Shown: positions 51,188 to 63,805, numbered from the stretch's first letter. The stretch: 64,000 nt of DNA from Chryseobacterium endalhagicum (GCF_016745235.1 NZ_JAELVM010000001.1:199856-263855); one strand, 5' to 3'. Numbers and translations are program-made. Notes: a model not told the origin generated them from the sequence alone.

Positions 51188-53788
51188 ATGACAAGAAAAT
51201 TATTCGAGAAATTAGCGTCAGTATTTCTGGTGTTAATGATGTCAGTGTCAGTATTCGCGCAGCAGGGCTACGAACCTATCCGAGGGATGGGGGTTGAAGC
51301 AAGACCTGTAAATAATTCGGGAATCTGCCTGGCATGTTACAACGGAAGTATGAATCCGGTAGTGGATGCTAATCTGGACAACAGCGTAAGCATGGGGAAT
51401 TTTGCTTCCCTTTTGAGTGGAAACGGAATTTCCGTAAAGAACAAAAACACAACATATCCTGCAGGATATATCACAGGTTTTAACGTAGACCTTGGAACGA
51501 GCTTCATTACAGTAGATTTATTGAGCTCATTGAGAATCAGTACATACAAAAACGGAGTTCTTCAGGAATCAACGACCAGCAGTACTTTACTGTCTGTTCC
51601 GGCATTCGGGGGAAGTAAAAACAGAATTTTCCTGCATTTAAGAACAACAAGAGAATTTGACGAGGTAAGATTGTACCAAACCAATGTACTGTCTATATTC
51701 AGTGCAATGAATGTATATTATGCATTCGCTTTCGATCCTGCTAAAGTTCCTGTGGATACTAACGGGATCTGTGATGACATTATTGCGGGAAGCGGTGTAG
51801 ACGGTAACGTATCCGGAAGCAGCAGTTTCCTTGCTCCGCTTTCATATGTTCAGAACAGAGAAAGAATAGGAGATGGAGATAAAAACTCTTACGGATCTAT
51901 CGTATTGCCTGCAGGTCTTCTTGGGTCTTACTCAGTAGGAGTTTTGGATAAAAACCAGGTATATCCGGCTGGAAACAAAACTGGTTTTGTAATTTCTCCG
52001 GATGATGAAGGAAAGCTTTTAAGCGCAGAATTCCTTAAAAATATTACGGTAGAAACATATTTATATGGTAAGCTTCAGGATTCAAGAACATTATCAGATG
52101 GTGGTGGCTTGATCAACATTAAAGTTTTAGGTTTTGGTACAGGAAAACAGAAAGTAACCCTTACTTCTACTAAACCTTTTAACGAGGTTCGTTTGAAAGT
52201 AACCCAAACTTTAGGGGTGAACTTAGGATCTTTAAAAGTATATTATGCATTTGAAGAGCCAACATCTTGCGACTGTAATGATAAAATTCAGACAAGCGGT
52301 TCTGCCATTCCCGGTAACCTGGTAACAGGAACTAACTGGACATCCGGTCCCGGATTTTTAGGCCTTATCCTTGCTAAAATGGTAAACCCAGGGAATATTG
52401 TGGATAGCAATACTTCCAATTATGCAACTGCAACTATTCCTGCAGCTTCATTCTTGAGTATTTTCTCTGCATACGCTACAGTAAGCAGCAATACTTTACT
52501 TCCTGCCAATACTTATGCAGGATTTACATTAGAAAAAGCAGCGAACCTTATTGGGGTGAGTGTTCTTGAAAACATTACAGTTACCCTTTATAACAACAAT
52601 ACTCAGACGGATAGCTTCACAAGTACAGGAAGCTTGATCAGTGGAAACTTCTTCACTACAGATTCTAATAAGTTTTATGTAGGAGGAAAAGCGACGAAAC
52701 CATTTAACCGTATGAAAATTACATTCTACAGCGGTACAGGGGTTCGTTTCCCTCAGAATTATAACATCTATAATGCATTTGCAAGCAAGGATGATGATAA
52801 TGACGGTGTTCCTAACTGCTTTGATCAGTGTCCGAACGGTAACGACAGTATTGACTTAAACGGAAACGGTATTCCTGACTGTGCGGAAGGATGTACTGCG
52901 GTAAATGATAAATCGCCTACACTGGATACAGACGGAGACGGTATCATGGATGCTTGTGACCTTGATTCTGATAATGATGGAATTCCTGATGCTTTGGAAG
53001 ATCTTAACCAAAACGGGAAATTTGAAGATGATGATACAGAAGGAGTATTAGGTCTTGTAGAGGTATTAGGAGACGGAATTGCAAGTTATCTTGATCTTGA
53101 TTCTGATAACGACGGTATTTTAGATTTATTCGAATCAGGTATCCCGAATTCAGTAATCAGCCAGATTGATGCAGACCGTAACGGAATTATTGACAGCAAC
53201 GTTGCAGTAGGAACAAACGGTATTGCTGATATATTGGAAACTTCTCCGGATTCAGGAGTATTGAAATATCCATTGAGAAATCTTGACGGAGATGACAGAC
53301 CAGACTTTATCGATCTTGATTCTGACGGATCTCAGTTTGATCTTTATGCAATCGGTAAAGACAACCTTGATGATTTCGGAGCAGGATTCATCTCAAGAAT
53401 TGATGATAAAGAGAAAGACGGTATTCAGGCAGTTGTAGATACAGACCTTGTAAGAAGAGGAGCACCTGGTTCTCCACTTTCACCTTACGCTGCTCTGTTG
53501 AAAAACGGACAAATGAATGCTGCTAAAGGTCTTACCGGTTCAGAAGTTGCTACGGTAGCTAACGATATCAAAGTATATCCGAACCCGGTAAAATCAGGTG
53601 AAAACCTTAATGTGAAGTCTGAAGAGAGCGGAACATATTCATTGTTCTCTGCTCAGGGTCAGATGATCAGAACAGATAAATTCTCAGGTAATGCCCAAAT
53701 CAATACGGCTTCTTTACCAACGGGTATTTATATTGTGAAGATAGAAACAAAATCAACAGTGAAATCTTACAAAATCATTGTAAAATAA
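51188..53788 (+). CDS. T9SS-exported protein with calcium-binding DxDxDG repeats
   Basis: 866 residues. Signal peptide (MTRKLFEKLASVFLVLMMSVSVFAQQ). Three related beta-sandwich units of about 170 residues (VDANLDNSVSMGNFAS; GDKNSYGSIVLPAG; VDSNTSNYATATIPAAS). A thrombospondin type 3-like calcium-binding stretch (DDDNDGVPNCFDQCPNG...DTDGDGIMDACDLDSDNDGIPD) follows. The C-terminal type A sorting domain (IKVYPNPVKSGENLNVKS..YSLFSAQGQMI) directs T9SS export. 38 bp after the preceding gene. Confidence 0.87.
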   Translation: MTRKLFEKLASVFLVLMMSVSVFAQQGYEPIRGMGVEARPVNNSGICLACYNGSMNPVVDANLDNSVSMGNFASLLSGNGISVKNKNTTYPAGYITGFNVDLGTSFITVDLLSSLRISTYKNGVLQESTTSSTLLSVPAFGGSKNRIFLHLRTTREFDEVRLYQTNVLSIFSAMNVYYAFAFDPAKVPVDTNGICDDIIAGSGVDGNVSGSSSFLAPLSYVQNRERIGDGDKNSYGSIVLPAGLLGSYSVGVLDKNQVYPAGNKTGFVISPDDEGKLLSAEFLKNITVETYLYGKLQDSRTLSDGGGLINIKVLGFGTGKQKVTLTSTKPFNEVRLKVTQTLGVNLGSLKVYYAFEEPTSCDCNDKIQTSGSAIPGNLVTGTNWTSGPGFLGLILAKMVNPGNIVDSNTSNYATATIPAASFLSIFSAYATVSSNTLLPANTYAGFTLEKAANLIGVSVLENITVTLYNNNTQTDSFTSTGSLISGNFFTTDSNKFYVGGKATKPFNRMKITFYSGTGVRFPQNYNIYNAFASKDDDNDGVPNCFDQCPNGNDSIDLNGNGIPDCAEGCTAVNDKSPTLDTDGDGIMDACDLDSDNDGIPDALEDLNQNGKFEDDDTEGVLGLVEVLGDGIASYLDLDSDNDGILDLFESGIPNSVISQIDADRNGIIDSNVAVGTNGIADILETSPDSGVLKYPLRNLDGDDRPDFIDLDSDGSQFDLYAIGKDNLDDFGAGFISRIDDKEKDGIQAVVDTDLVRRGAPGSPLSPYAALLKNGQMNAAKGLTGSEVATVANDIKVYPNPVKSGENLNVKSEESGTYSLFSAQGQMIRTDKFSGNAQINTASLPTGIYIVKIETKSTVKSYKIIVK

Positions 53789-53807
53789 TTTTCATATTTT
53801 CTATAAG

Positions 53808-53838
53808 GAAAGGCTGTCCGCAAGGGCAGCCTTTTTTA
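53808..53838 (+). terminator. terminator of the second surface-protein block
   Basis: AAGGCTGTCC / GGGCAGCCTT stem with one G-T pair, GCAA loop and a six-T run. Confidence 0.85.
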
Positions 53839-54434
53839 TTTGAATGCAGAGTTTGGATTAAGAAGTTAGAATTTAATGATTTAAAGACGGAAGTTACTAT
53901 TAGATGCTGTATAAAATGATGGCCTTTAAATTTGTTGAAGCTGTTTAAAGAAAATAATAGAATCTGGTTGTATTGATATCTTTATACTTTTATAGCTTTC
54001 CTCTCCGGGCTTCAGGCTTTCTGACGCTATTATAGTTTAATGATCTCAAAATGAAGAGGTTTTATTTGCCTGTGTGAATAGAATTTTGTACCTTTGTCCC
54101 TCTTTTGGCGCGAATAATTGTTTGTAAATCTATAAAATATTGAAAATCAGCTCTTTCATGGAAATTAATGAAAGAGGTTTCTTGTATATAGATACTGCGG
54201 CTAATCTGCCTCAAAAGTAATAAAAATATTTTGCATTACGCTGTGAAAAGATATACCAGTGTTGCAGTTAGAAGTTAGATCAAAGACTTTTTAGAATAAA
54301 GAACAAAGAATAAAGACCGATAATTGCGCCAAAATTTTCTCACTTATTCTTTTCTCTTTCTCTTTTTTCTTTTTGTCTTCTTCTGATATTTTTTAATAAA
54401 TCAAAATATTTTTTAACCCTTTCTTAAAAGTTTT
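53839..54434 (+). promoter_or_regulatory. rpoB promoter and long leader
   Basis: 596 bp without a gene. TTTG (54065-54068), 20 bases, TACCTTTG (54089-54096) is a good promoter. It would give a leader of about 330 bases before rpoB, containing a perfect 9-bp hairpin CTCTTTCAT / ATGAAAGAG (54151-54176). Around 54290-54390 purine-rich and pyrimidine-rich tracts (AGAATAAAGAACAAAGAATAAAG; CTTTTCTCTTTCTC) could pair imperfectly. Nothing recognised as a riboswitch. Confidence 0.55.
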
Positions 54435-57400
54435 ATGAGTAAAACAACAGCAACAACAAGGGGGAATCAGAGAATTAACTTCTCATCAGCTAAAGGAAAA
54501 ATTATCACTCCTGACTTCCTGGACATCCAGTTAGAGTCTTTCAGAGATTTTTTCCAGCTTGATACCCTTCCAGAAGACAGAACAGACGAAGGTTTATACA
54601 GAACCTTCCAGGAAAACTTCCCAATTACTGATTCTAGAAATCAATTTGTATTGGAGTTTCTTGATTATCTGGTAGATTCTCCACGTTATTCAATTGACGA
54701 GTGTGTGGAAAGAGGATTGACGTATTCAGTGCCTCTTAAAGCAAGACTTAAATTGTATTGTACAGACCCTGAGCACGAGGATTTCCAGACTGTGGTTCAG
54801 GATGTATATTTAGGCCCGGTTCCTTACATGACGCCTAGTGGATCTTTCATCATCAATGGTGCAGAGAGAGTTATTGTTACGCAGCTTCACCGTTCACCTG
54901 GTGTATTCTTCGGACAGACGTACCACGCTAACGGAACCAAGCTTTACTATTCAAGAATTATCCCTTTCAAAGGATCTTGGATGGAATTTACAACTGATAT
55001 CAACAGCGTAATGTACGCGTATATCGACCGTAAGAAAAAGTTACCATTAACTACCCTTTTAAGAGCCATCGGGTACGAATCTGATAAGGATATCCTTCAG
55101 ATCTTCGACCTTGCTGAAGAAGTGAAAGTTTCTAAAGCTGCCCTTAAAAAAGTGGAAGGAAGAACATTGGCTGCGAGAGTATTGAACACTTGGTTCGAGG
55201 ATTTCGTAGACGAAGATACAGGTGAAGTAGTTTCTATCGAAAGAAACGAAATCATCCTGGACAGAGAAACTATTCTTGAAAAAGAACATTTAGATCTTAT
55301 TCTTGATGCTGGAGTGAAATCTATCCTGATTCACAAAGAAAACAGCAATGAATTCTCTATCATCCAGAATACATTACAGAAAGACCCTACCAACTCTGAA
55401 AAAGAGGCAGTAGAGTACATCTACCGTCAGTTAAGAAATGCAGATCCGCCAGATGAGGAAACAGCAAGAGGAATCATTGAAAAATTATTCTTCTCTGAGC
55501 AGAGATACTCTTTAGGTGAAGTAGGACGTTACAGACTAAACAAAAAGTTAGGTCTTAATATCCCGACTACCACTGAGGTTCTTACCAAAGAAGATATCAT
55601 TGCCATCGTAAGACACTTGATTGAGCTTGTAAACTCTAAGGCTGAGGTGGATGATATTGACCACTTATCAAACAGAAGAATTAAAACTGTTGGTGAGCAA
55701 TTGGCAGGACAGTTCGGGGTAGGTCTTTCAAGAATTGCAAGAACAATCAAGGAAAGAATGAACGTTAGAGATAACGAAATCTTTACTCCGCTTGACCTTG
55801 TAAATGCTAAGACATTAACATCAGTAATCAACTCGTTCTTCGGTACCAACCAGCTTTCTCAGTTCATGGACCAGACCAACCCGCTTTCAGAGATCACGCA
55901 CAAGCGTAGACTTTCTGCACTAGGGCCTGGTGGTTTATCAAGAGAAAGAGCAGGTTTCGAGGTTCGTGACGTTCACCATACCCACTACGGAAGAATTTGC
56001 CCGATTGAAACTCCGGAAGGACCAAACATCGGTTTGATTTCATCTCTAGGGATTTATGCTAAGATCAACAGCTTAGGATTCATCGAAACTCCATACAGAA
56101 AAGTAGAAGACAGTAAGATCGATCTTACTGCAGACCCTATCTATCTGAATGCAGAAGACGAAGAAGATAAAGTAATTGCTCAGGCGAACGTAGAATTGAA
56201 CGATAACGGTGAATTCTTAACAGACAGAATTATTGCAAGACTGGATGGTGACTACCCGGTAGTAGAGCCGTCTCAGGTTAATCTTATCGACGTTGCACCA
56301 AACCAGATCTCCGGTATCTCCGCTTCATTAATTCCATTCCTGGAGCATGATGATGCAAACCGTGCATTGATGGGATCCAACATGATGCGTCAGGCCGTTC
56401 CATTGTTGAAGCCACAGGCTCCAATCGTAGGTACAGGTCTGGAACAGCAGGTTGCCAAAGATTCAAGAATTTTGATCAATGCTGAAGGTACAGGTCTTGT
56501 AGAATATGTAGATGCTGATAAGATCACGATTAAATATGAAAGAAGCGACGACGAAGATTTAGTACAATTCGAGTCCGCTACTAAAACATACAACCTTACT
56601 AAGTTCAGAAAAACCAACCAGAGTACAACCATTACCCTAAGACCAAACGTAAGAGTAGGTGAAACGGTACAGAAAGGACAGGTACTTTGCGACGGGTATG
56701 CTACAGAAAACGGAGAATTGGCTCTTGGTAGAAACTTAGTAGTAGCGTTCATGCCTTGGAAAGGATACAACTTCGAGGATGCGATCGTAATCAACGAAAA
56801 AGTTGTACGTGAAGACTGGTTTACTTCAATCCACGTAGATGAATATTCTCTTGAAGTTCGTGATACCAAATTAGGTATGGAAGAGCTTACAGCAGATATT
56901 CCAAACGTTTCTGAAGAAGCTACCAAAGATCTTGACGAGAACGGTATGATCAGAATTGGTGCTGAAGTGAAGCCTGGAGATATTATGATCGGTAAGATCA
57001 CTCCAAAAGGTGAATCTGACCCAACTCCTGAAGAAAAACTTCTTAGAGCAATCTTTGGTGACAAAGCCGGTGATGTAAAAGATGCTTCATTGAAAGCAGA
57101 TTCATCACTAAGAGGTGTTGTGATCAACAAAAAATTGTTCTCAAGAAACATTAAAGATAAAAAGAAAAGAACTGAAGAAAAACTTAAACTTGAAGAAATT
57201 GAAAACACTTACAAGGCTAAGTTTGATGAGTTGAGAAATACTTTAATTGAAAAATTAAATACACTGGTAGGCGGTAAAACTTCTCAGGGAGTTACCAATG
57301 ACCTTGATGAGGAAATCATCGGAAAAGGTGTGAAATTCACTCATAAATTACTGACTTCAGTTGAAGATTACGTAAACGTAAGCGGAGCAGACTGGACTGT

Positions 57401-58256
57401 AGATAATGATAAGAATGAATTGGTTAAACAATTAATTCACAATTACAAAATCAAGTTCAACGATATCCAGGGAGTTAAAAACCGTGAGAAATTCGCTATT
57501 TCTATCGGAGACGAACTACCGGCAGGTATCATGAAGCTGGCTAAAGTTTATATCGCTAAGAAACGTAAACTGAACGTAGGAGATAAAATGGCAGGACGTC
57601 ACGGTAACAAAGGTATCGTTTCAAGAATCGTTCGTGAAGAAGATATGCCATTCCTTGAAGACGGAACACCGGTAGATATCGTATTGAATCCACTTGGGGT
57701 ACCTTCCCGTATGAACATCGGTCAGATCTATGAAACAGTTCTTGGATGGGCTGGTCAGAAACTGGGAATGACGTTCGCTACGCCGATCTTCGATGGGGCA
57801 AGTCTTGATCAGATCACTGAGTACACAGAAAAAGCAGGTCTTCCTAAATTCGGTAACACTCACCTTTATGATGGAGGAACCGGGGAAAGATTTACTCAGC
57901 CGGCTACCGTAGGGGTAATCTACATGCTGAAACTGGGACACATGGTTGATGATAAGATGCACGCACGTTCTATCGGACCTTACTCACTGATTACTCAGCA
58001 GCCGTTAGGAGGTAAAGCTCAGTTCGGTGGTCAGAGATTCGGAGAGATGGAGGTTTGGGCTCTTGAGGCATTCGGAGCTTCCAACATCCTGAGAGAGATC
58101 CTTACAGTGAAGTCGGATGACGTGATTGGTAGAGCGAAAACTTATGAAGCAATTGCAAAAGGTGAATCTATGCCTGAACCAGGTATCCCGGAATCATTCA
58201 ATGTATTACTTCACGAGCTACAAGGTCTTGGATTAGACGTAAGATTGGAGGAGTAG
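54435..58256 (+). CDS. rpoB: RNA polymerase beta subunit
   Basis: 1273 residues, normal for Bacteroidota. Rifampicin-pocket region ([32 protein letters not shown]), the conserved [11 protein letters not shown], and the [11 protein letters not shown] and [26 protein letters not shown] motifs. Rif-cluster residues look wild type where I can compare (Asp, His, Arg, Ser of [19 protein letters not shown]). Separated from rpoC by one extra gene. Confidence 0.98.
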   Translation: MSKTTATTRGNQRINFSSAKGKIITPDFLDIQLESFRDFFQLDTLPEDRTDEGLYRTFQENFPITDSRNQFVLEFLDYLVDSPRYSIDECVERGLTYSVPLKARLKLYCTDPEHEDFQTVVQDVYLGPVPYMTPSGSFIINGAERVIVTQLHRSPGVFFGQTYHANGTKLYYSRIIPFKGSWMEFTTDINSVMYAYIDRKKKLPLTTLLRAIGYESDKDILQIFDLAEEVKVSKAALKKVEGRTLAARVLNTWFEDFVDEDTGEVVSIERNEIILDRETILEKEHLDLILDAGVKSILIHKENSNEFSIIQNTLQKDPTNSEKEAVEYIYRQLRNADPPDEETARGIIEKLFFSEQRYSLGEVGRYRLNKKLGLNIPTTTEVLTKEDIIAIVRHLIELVNSKAEVDDIDHLSNRRIKTVGEQLAGQFGVGLSRIARTIKERMNVRDNEIFTPLDLVNAKTLTSVINSFFGTNQLSQFMDQTNPLSEITHKRRLSALGPGGLSRERAGFEVRDVHHTHYGRICPIETPEGPNIGLISSLGIYAKINSLGFIETPYRKVEDSKIDLTADPIYLNAEDEEDKVIAQANVELNDNGEFLTDRIIARLDGDYPVVEPSQVNLIDVAPNQISGISASLIPFLEHDDANRALMGSNMMRQAVPLLKPQAPIVGTGLEQQVAKDSRILINAEGTGLVEYVDADKITIKYERSDDEDLVQFESATKTYNLTKFRKTNQSTTITLRPNVRVGETVQKGQVLCDGYATENGELALGRNLVVAFMPWKGYNFEDAIVINEKVVREDWFTSIHVDEYSLEVRDTKLGMEELTADIPNVSEEATKDLDENGMIRIGAEVKPGDIMIGKITPKGESDPTPEEKLLRAIFGDKAGDVKDASLKADSSLRGVVINKKLFSRNIKDKKKRTEEKLKLEEIENTYKAKFDELRNTLIEKLNTLVGGKTSQGVTNDLDEEIIGKGVKFTHKLLTSVEDYVNVSGADWTVDNDKNELVKQLIHNYKIKFNDIQGVKNREKFAISIGDELPAGIMKLAKVYIAKKRKLNVGDKMAGRHGNKGIVSRIVREEDMPFLEDGTPVDIVLNPLGVPSRMNIGQIYETVLGWAGQKLGMTFATPIFDGASLDQITEYTEKAGLPKFGNTHLYDGGTGERFTQPATVGVIYMLKLGHMVDDKMHARSIGPYSLITQQPLGGKAQFGGQRFGEMEVWALEAFGASNILREILTVKSDDVIGRAKTYEAIAKGESMPEPGIPESFNVLLHELQGLGLDVRLEE

Positions 58257-58271
58257 AACATTAAATTGAGA

Positions 58272-59468
58272 ATGACATTCGGAAGTATGAACAGCGTAAA
58301 GGATTTTTTTAACAGTAGAATATTTATATTTCTTTTTATGAATATTATTCTGTTGTTTCCTTCCTTTAGGTCAATACTTAAGTTTTCCAATATCTATGTT
58401 TTAATAGCCTATTTAACTGTTTCAAATATTATTCTGTTCCTTTTTTTTAATTATAAAAAGAATATTAAAATTTTTGAATTCGCTATTTGGAAGTATTTTT
58501 TGATTTTTATTACCGTAGCTAATTATTTTATTTATCCTATGGTAGACGCAAGAAAAAAATCAGGAAAATATGGTTCAACAGCAGATGACGCAGTAATAAC
58601 GGCAGTTGAAACTTTAAAAGGATCAGGAAAGCTTTATGATACAGAACTGATTACAAAAGAACCTATAAGTCCTGGTCCAGGCTGGTTATTAATGAATTCA
58701 GGATTTGTATTGTCTGATTGTTATTTTTTATTAAATCCGTTCTATTTATGCATAGTGTTATTTCTCATATCCAAATACTATAAAACCTATATAGCCAACA
58801 GCTTTATGTTCATACTGATGATGGCGTTGATATATTGGGAATTGTTTTTTAACGGACATGATATAACTGCATTTTCTTTAGGATTTTTAGCTTGTATGAT
58901 TCTCATATATGAGAATTTTAGAAAAGAACAAGGAGTTTTTAAAAGTATTTTAATGGGGATTTTAATTGGGCTGATATCTACTTCCAGAGTGATATTCTTC
59001 TTTATTCCCTTCATTTATTTCTTTATGTTAAGAAAAGATAATAAAAAGAATAGTTGGATCATACTTACAGCCAGTTTAATAACTTTTATTGGTTTGAATG
59101 GGTATTTCTATTCTATTAATGATTATTTTCAGCCGGCGCATCTCATGCATCGTGCTCAGGTCATAATGGGAACTCCTTTAATGCTTATCTGTGCTTTAAT
59201 CCTGATATGTACGTTATATTTTGTAATGAATAAATTACAGCAGAATAATCTGGTGGATTGGTTGAGAAATATAACGATTGCTTTTAGTGTTTTCTTTATA
59301 CCCATTGGTTTAGCAGACCTGTTTAGAATAGGCTTCAAATTTACAGTATGGGAGGGGGCAAATTATTTTGTTCCGGTGTTGCCATTCGCAATACTCTACT
59401 TTATATATAGAGCTCATCATAGCAGAACAGGTTTGGAAACTGTCGGTATGAAAACTACAAATCTTTAA
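58272..59468 (+). CDS. multi-pass membrane protein inserted between rpoB and rpoC
   Basis: About 398 residues from ATG 58272 (a TTG two codons earlier and Met at 58287 are alternatives). Ten or so hydrophobic segments. The first loop after segments 1-3 contains YPMVDARKKSGKYGSTADDAVITA...PISPGPGWLL, a long extracytoplasmic loop with acidic residues as in GT-C glycosyltransferases (e.g. GT87). Far more A/T-rich than rpoB and rpoC; 15 bp after rpoB and 12 bp before rpoC, so it must be co-transcribed with them. Function uncertain; a lipid-linked sugar transferase is a guess. Confidence 0.68.
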   Translation: MTFGSMNSVKDFFNSRIFIFLFMNIILLFPSFRSILKFSNIYVLIAYLTVSNIILFLFFNYKKNIKIFEFAIWKYFLIFITVANYFIYPMVDARKKSGKYGSTADDAVITAVETLKGSGKLYDTELITKEPISPGPGWLLMNSGFVLSDCYFLLNPFYLCIVLFLISKYYKTYIANSFMFILMMALIYWELFFNGHDITAFSLGFLACMILIYENFRKEQGVFKSILMGILIGLISTSRVIFFFIPFIYFFMLRKDNKKNSWIILTASLITFIGLNGYFYSINDYFQPAHLMHRAQVIMGTPLMLICALILICTLYFVMNKLQQNNLVDWLRNITIAFSVFFIPIGLADLFRIGFKFTVWEGANYFVPVLPFAILYFIYRAHHSRTGLETVGMKTTNL

Positions 59469-59480
59469 ATCAAAATTAAA

Positions 59481-62400
59481 ATGTCAAATAAAAATAAATC
59501 AAGTAGATTTAATAAAATAACCATCGGTTTAGCTTCACCGGAATCCATTCTTCAGGAATCCAGAGGGGAAGTTTTAAAGCCGGAAACTATTAACTACAGA
59601 ACGCACAAACCTGAAAGAGACGGGTTGTTCTGTGAAAAGATCTTCGGTCCTGTAAAGGATTACGAATGTGCTTGTGGTAAATACAAGAGAATTCGTTACA
59701 AGGGGATCGTTTGTGACCGTTGTGGAGTAGAGGTTACGGAGAAAAAAGTACGTAGAGAAAGAATCGGGCATATTGGTCTTGTGGTTCCTATCGCGCACAT
59801 CTGGTATTTCCGTTCTTTACCAAACAAAATCGGTTACCTTTTAGGAATTCCTTCTAAGAAATTAGACATGATCATCTACTACGAAAGATATGTGGTGATT
59901 CAGCAGGGTATTGCTAAAAAATTAGACGGTTCCGATTTCGATGCTATGGAATTCCTTACAGAAGAAGAGTACCTTGATATCATGGAAACCCTTCCTGTGG
60001 AAAACCAGTATCTTGATGATTCCGATCCAAACAAATTCATCGCCAGAATGGGTGCTGAAGCTGTGGAAGATCTTTTAAAAAGAATCGATCTTGATGCATT
60101 GTCTTTCGATTTGAGACACAAAGCTCACAACGAAGGTTCCAAGCAGAGAAGAACTGAAGCTCTTAAAAGATTGAACGTTGTAGAAGCACTAAGAGGGGCC
60201 AATACAAGAATGATCAACAGACCGGAGTGGATGATTATGCGTGTGCTTCCTGTAATACCACCAGAACTGAGACCATTGGTTCCGTTGGATGGAGGACGTT
60301 TCGCAACTTCTGACTTAAATGACCTTTACAGAAGAGTGATCATCAGAAACAACCGTCTGAAAAGACTATTGGAGATCAAAGCTCCGGAAGTAATCTTGAG
60401 AAACGAGAAGCGTATGCTTCAGGAATCAGTAGATTCATTATTTGATAATACAAGAAAATCTTCTGCGGTAAAATCTGAATCAAACAGACCATTGAAATCA
60501 CTTTCAGATTCATTGAAAGGTAAGCAGGGTCGTTTCCGTCAGAACTTACTAGGGAAAAGGGTAGATTACTCTGCGCGTTCCGTAATTGTTGTAGGTCCAA
60601 ACTTACAGCTTCACGAATGTGGTATTCCTAAAGATATGGCAGCAGAACTTTACAAACCGTTCATCATCAGAAAACTGATCGAGAGAGGAATTGTAAAAAC
60701 TGTGAAATCTGCAAAGAGAATCATCGACAGAAAAGAGCCTGTAGTATATGATATCCTTGAAAACGTGATGAAAGGTCACCCGGTTCTATTGAACAGAGCA
60801 CCTACCCTTCACAGACTGGGTATCCAGGCATTCCAGCCGAAGATGATCGAAGGTAAAGCGATTCAGCTTCACCCGTTGGTAACAACAGCATTCAACGCCG
60901 ATTTCGATGGTGACCAGATGGCGGTACACTTACCGTTAGGACCAGAAGCGATCCTTGAAGCTCAGTTACTAATGCTGGGGTCTCAGAACATCCTGAACCC
61001 GGCAAACGGTTCTCCTATTACTGTACCTTCTCAGGACATGGTTCTTGGTCTTTATTTCATGACCAAAGAATTGAGCTCTACAGAAGATATGAAAGTAAAA
61101 GGTGAAGGCCTTGCATTCTATTCTCCTGAAGAAGCGGAAATTGCTTATGCTGAAGGTAGAGTATCTTTAAATGCTAAAGTAAGATGTAGACTACCGGTTA
61201 AAGAAGACGGAGAATTGGTAACAAGACTGATCGAAACTTCTGTAGGTAGAATCTTATTCAACCAGATTGTACCTAAACAGTCAGGATATATTAATGAACT
61301 TCTTACTAAGAAATCATTAAGAAACGTTATCGGTAGAATTCTTGCTGATACAGACTTCCCTACAACGGTGAAGTTCCTGGATGCAATGAAAGACTTAGGA
61401 TATTCAAACGCATTCAAAGGAGGTCTTTCCTTCTCACTTGGGGATATTGTAGTTCCTGTTGAGAAGAAAAAGATGATTGCTCAGTCAATTGAAACTGTAG
61501 ACGAGATTAGAGCCAACTATAACATGGGTCTTATCACCGATACAGAACGTTATAACCAGGTAATCGACGTTTGGACAAACACCAACGCTGGATTAACTGA
61601 AATGATCATGAGCAGAATGAAATCTGACCAAGGTGGATTCAACTCTGTATACATGATGCTTGATTCCGGGGCGAGGGGTTCTAAAGAACAGATCCGTCAG
61701 TTATCAGGGATGAGAGGTTTGATGGCGAAACCGCAAAAAGCTGGTTCTACCGGTGCGGAGATCATCGAAAACCCGATCCTTGCGAACTTTAAGGAAGGTC
61801 TTTCGATTCTGGAGTACTTTATCTCTACCCACGGTGCCCGTAAGGGTCTTGCGGATACCGCACTTAAGACTGCCGATGCCGGTTACCTTACAAGAAGACT
61901 GGTAGACGTTGCTCAGGACGTTATTGTTACTGAGGACGACTGTGGAACGCTTAGAGGTACTGAAGTTACTGCACTGAAGAAAAATGACGAGATCGTTGAA
62001 AAGATCTCCGAAAGAATCTTAGGTAGAGTTTCTCTTCATAACATTTACGATCCGGAATCAGACGAGCTAATCGCTGAAGCAGATCAGGTAATTAATGAAG
62101 TATTGGCGAAGAGAATTGAAGCAGCAGGATTAGAAGCTGTTGAAGTTCGTTCTCCGCTTACTTGTGAAACCAAGAAAGGAATCTGTGCGAAGTGTTACGG
62201 TAGAAACCTTGCCACTGGTAAGATGATCCACATGGGTGAAGCTGTAGGGGTTATCGGTGCACAGTCAATTGGGGAACCAGGTACTCAGCTTACGTTGAGA
62301 ACCTTCCACCAGGGGGGTACTGCAGGTAACGTTTCAGAAAACCCATCTATCGTTGCAAGAAGAGACGGTATCGTTGAAATGGACGAAGTAAGAACCATTA

Positions 62401-63746
62401 CTTCTGAAGATGAAAACGGTAAAACTGCTGAGGTAGTTGTTTCACGTTCAACGGAATTCAGATTGGTAGCGGATAACGAAACCAGAACACCATTGATGAT
62501 TGCTAACGTACCTTACGGTTCCGAATTAGCAGTGAAGCCAGGTGATAAAGTGAAGAAAGGAGATATAATCTGTAAGTGGGATCCGTATAACGCGGTAATC
62601 ATTGCAGAAACTGCAGGTAAGGTTGAATACGAAGACATTATCCAGGGTATCTCATTCCAGCTTGAAATTGACGAACAAACAGGATTCGAAGAGAAAGTAA
62701 TCTCTGAATCCAGAAATAAGAAAGCCGTACCTACCCTGAAGGTGGTAGATTCCAAAGGAGTTGAGCAGAAAGCATACAACTTACCGGTAGGAGCCCACTT
62801 AATGGTAAACGATGGTGAAAAAATTAAGGCTGGTAAAGTCTTGATCAAGATCCCAAGAAAATCTGCAAAAGCAGGGGATATCACCGGAGGTCTTCCGAGA
62901 GTTACCGAATTATTCGAAGCAAGAAACCCTTCAAACCCAGCGGTTGTTACTGAAATCGACGGGGTAGTTTCTTACGGAAAAATCAAGAGAGGTAACCGTG
63001 AACTTATTGTGGAAGCTAAAACGGGTGAAAGAAAAATTTACCTGGTAAAACTTTCCAACCAGATCCTTGTTCAGGAGAATGACTTCGTAAGAGCTGGTTC
63101 GCCACTTTCTGACGGTTCAATCACTCCGGACGATATCTTAAGAATCAAAGGTCCAACTGCGGTTCAGGAATATCTGGTAAATGAGATTCAGGAAGTTTAC
63201 CGTCTGCAAGGGGTAAAAATCGACGATAAGCACTTCGAAATCATCGTAAGACAGATGATGACGAAAGTATCTATCGTAGATGGAGGTGATACTCAGTTCC
63301 TTGAAGGTGCATTAGAGCATAAATTTGATTTCCTTGAGGAAAACAACAGAGTATTCGGTCTTAAAGTAGTAATGGAAGCTGGTGATTCTAAAGAATTCAA
63401 GCCAGGTCAGATGATTACTGCAAGAGAATTAAGAGACGAAAACTCTAAGCTGAAACGTGAAGATCAGGCTTTAGTTGAAGTAAGAGAAGCACTTCCTGCT
63501 ACAGCAACGCCTGTATTGCAGGGGATTACAAGAGCAGCTCTTCAGACCAAGTCATTCATGTCTGCAGCATCATTCCAGGAAACCACTAAGGTTCTAAACG
63601 AAGCAGCGGTAGCTGGTAAGATAGACTTCCTGAGTGGTCTTAAAGAAAATGTAATTGTAGGACACAGAATCCCTGCAGGTACAGGTCTTAAAGAATACCA
63701 GAATGTAATTGTAGGTTCTAAGAAAGAATTCGAAGACCTTAACTAA
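59481..63746 (+). CDS. rpoC: RNA polymerase beta' subunit
   Basis: 1421 residues. Zinc ribbon near the N-terminus ([20 protein letters not shown]), catalytic NADFDGD in [18 protein letters not shown], second zinc site ([17 protein letters not shown]), trigger loop and bridge helix regions ([28 protein letters not shown]). Complete and ordinary apart from its separation from rpoB. Confidence 0.98.
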   Translation: MSNKNKSSRFNKITIGLASPESILQESRGEVLKPETINYRTHKPERDGLFCEKIFGPVKDYECACGKYKRIRYKGIVCDRCGVEVTEKKVRRERIGHIGLVVPIAHIWYFRSLPNKIGYLLGIPSKKLDMIIYYERYVVIQQGIAKKLDGSDFDAMEFLTEEEYLDIMETLPVENQYLDDSDPNKFIARMGAEAVEDLLKRIDLDALSFDLRHKAHNEGSKQRRTEALKRLNVVEALRGANTRMINRPEWMIMRVLPVIPPELRPLVPLDGGRFATSDLNDLYRRVIIRNNRLKRLLEIKAPEVILRNEKRMLQESVDSLFDNTRKSSAVKSESNRPLKSLSDSLKGKQGRFRQNLLGKRVDYSARSVIVVGPNLQLHECGIPKDMAAELYKPFIIRKLIERGIVKTVKSAKRIIDRKEPVVYDILENVMKGHPVLLNRAPTLHRLGIQAFQPKMIEGKAIQLHPLVTTAFNADFDGDQMAVHLPLGPEAILEAQLLMLGSQNILNPANGSPITVPSQDMVLGLYFMTKELSSTEDMKVKGEGLAFYSPEEAEIAYAEGRVSLNAKVRCRLPVKEDGELVTRLIETSVGRILFNQIVPKQSGYINELLTKKSLRNVIGRILADTDFPTTVKFLDAMKDLGYSNAFKGGLSFSLGDIVVPVEKKKMIAQSIETVDEIRANYNMGLITDTERYNQVIDVWTNTNAGLTEMIMSRMKSDQGGFNSVYMMLDSGARGSKEQIRQLSGMRGLMAKPQKAGSTGAEIIENPILANFKEGLSILEYFISTHGARKGLADTALKTADAGYLTRRLVDVAQDVIVTEDDCGTLRGTEVTALKKNDEIVEKISERILGRVSLHNIYDPESDELIAEADQVINEVLAKRIEAAGLEAVEVRSPLTCETKKGICAKCYGRNLATGKMIHMGEAVGVIGAQSIGEPGTQLTLRTFHQGGTAGNVSENPSIVARRDGIVEMDEVRTITSEDENGKTAEVVVSRSTEFRLVADNETRTPLMIANVPYGSELAVKPGDKVKKGDIICKWDPYNAVIIAETAGKVEYEDIIQGISFQLEIDEQTGFEEKVISESRNKKAVPTLKVVDSKGVEQKAYNLPVGAHLMVNDGEKIKAGKVLIKIPRKSAKAGDITGGLPRVTELFEARNPSNPAVVTEIDGVVSYGKIKRGNRELIVEAKTGERKIYLVKLSNQILVQENDFVRAGSPLSDGSITPDDILRIKGPTAVQEYLVNEIQEVYRLQGVKIDDKHFEIIVRQMMTKVSIVDGGDTQFLEGALEHKFDFLEENNRVFGLKVVMEAGDSKEFKPGQMITARELRDENSKLKREDQALVEVREALPATATPVLQGITRAALQTKSFMSAASFQETTKVLNEAAVAGKIDFLSGLKENVIVGHRIPAGTGLKEYQNVIVGSKKEFEDLN

Positions 63747-63760
63747 AATTAATGATTTGA

Positions 63761-63805
63761 AATTTGAGATTTGGATTTATTTTTATATTTTCACAATCTC
63801 AAATT
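63761..63805. terminator. hairpin between rpoC and the DUF3467 gene
   Basis: AATTTGAGATT / AATCTCAAATT (11 bp) with a 23-base loop, A/T-rich and lacking a clear T tract; possibly a weak terminator or a short palindromic repeat. Confidence 0.45.
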
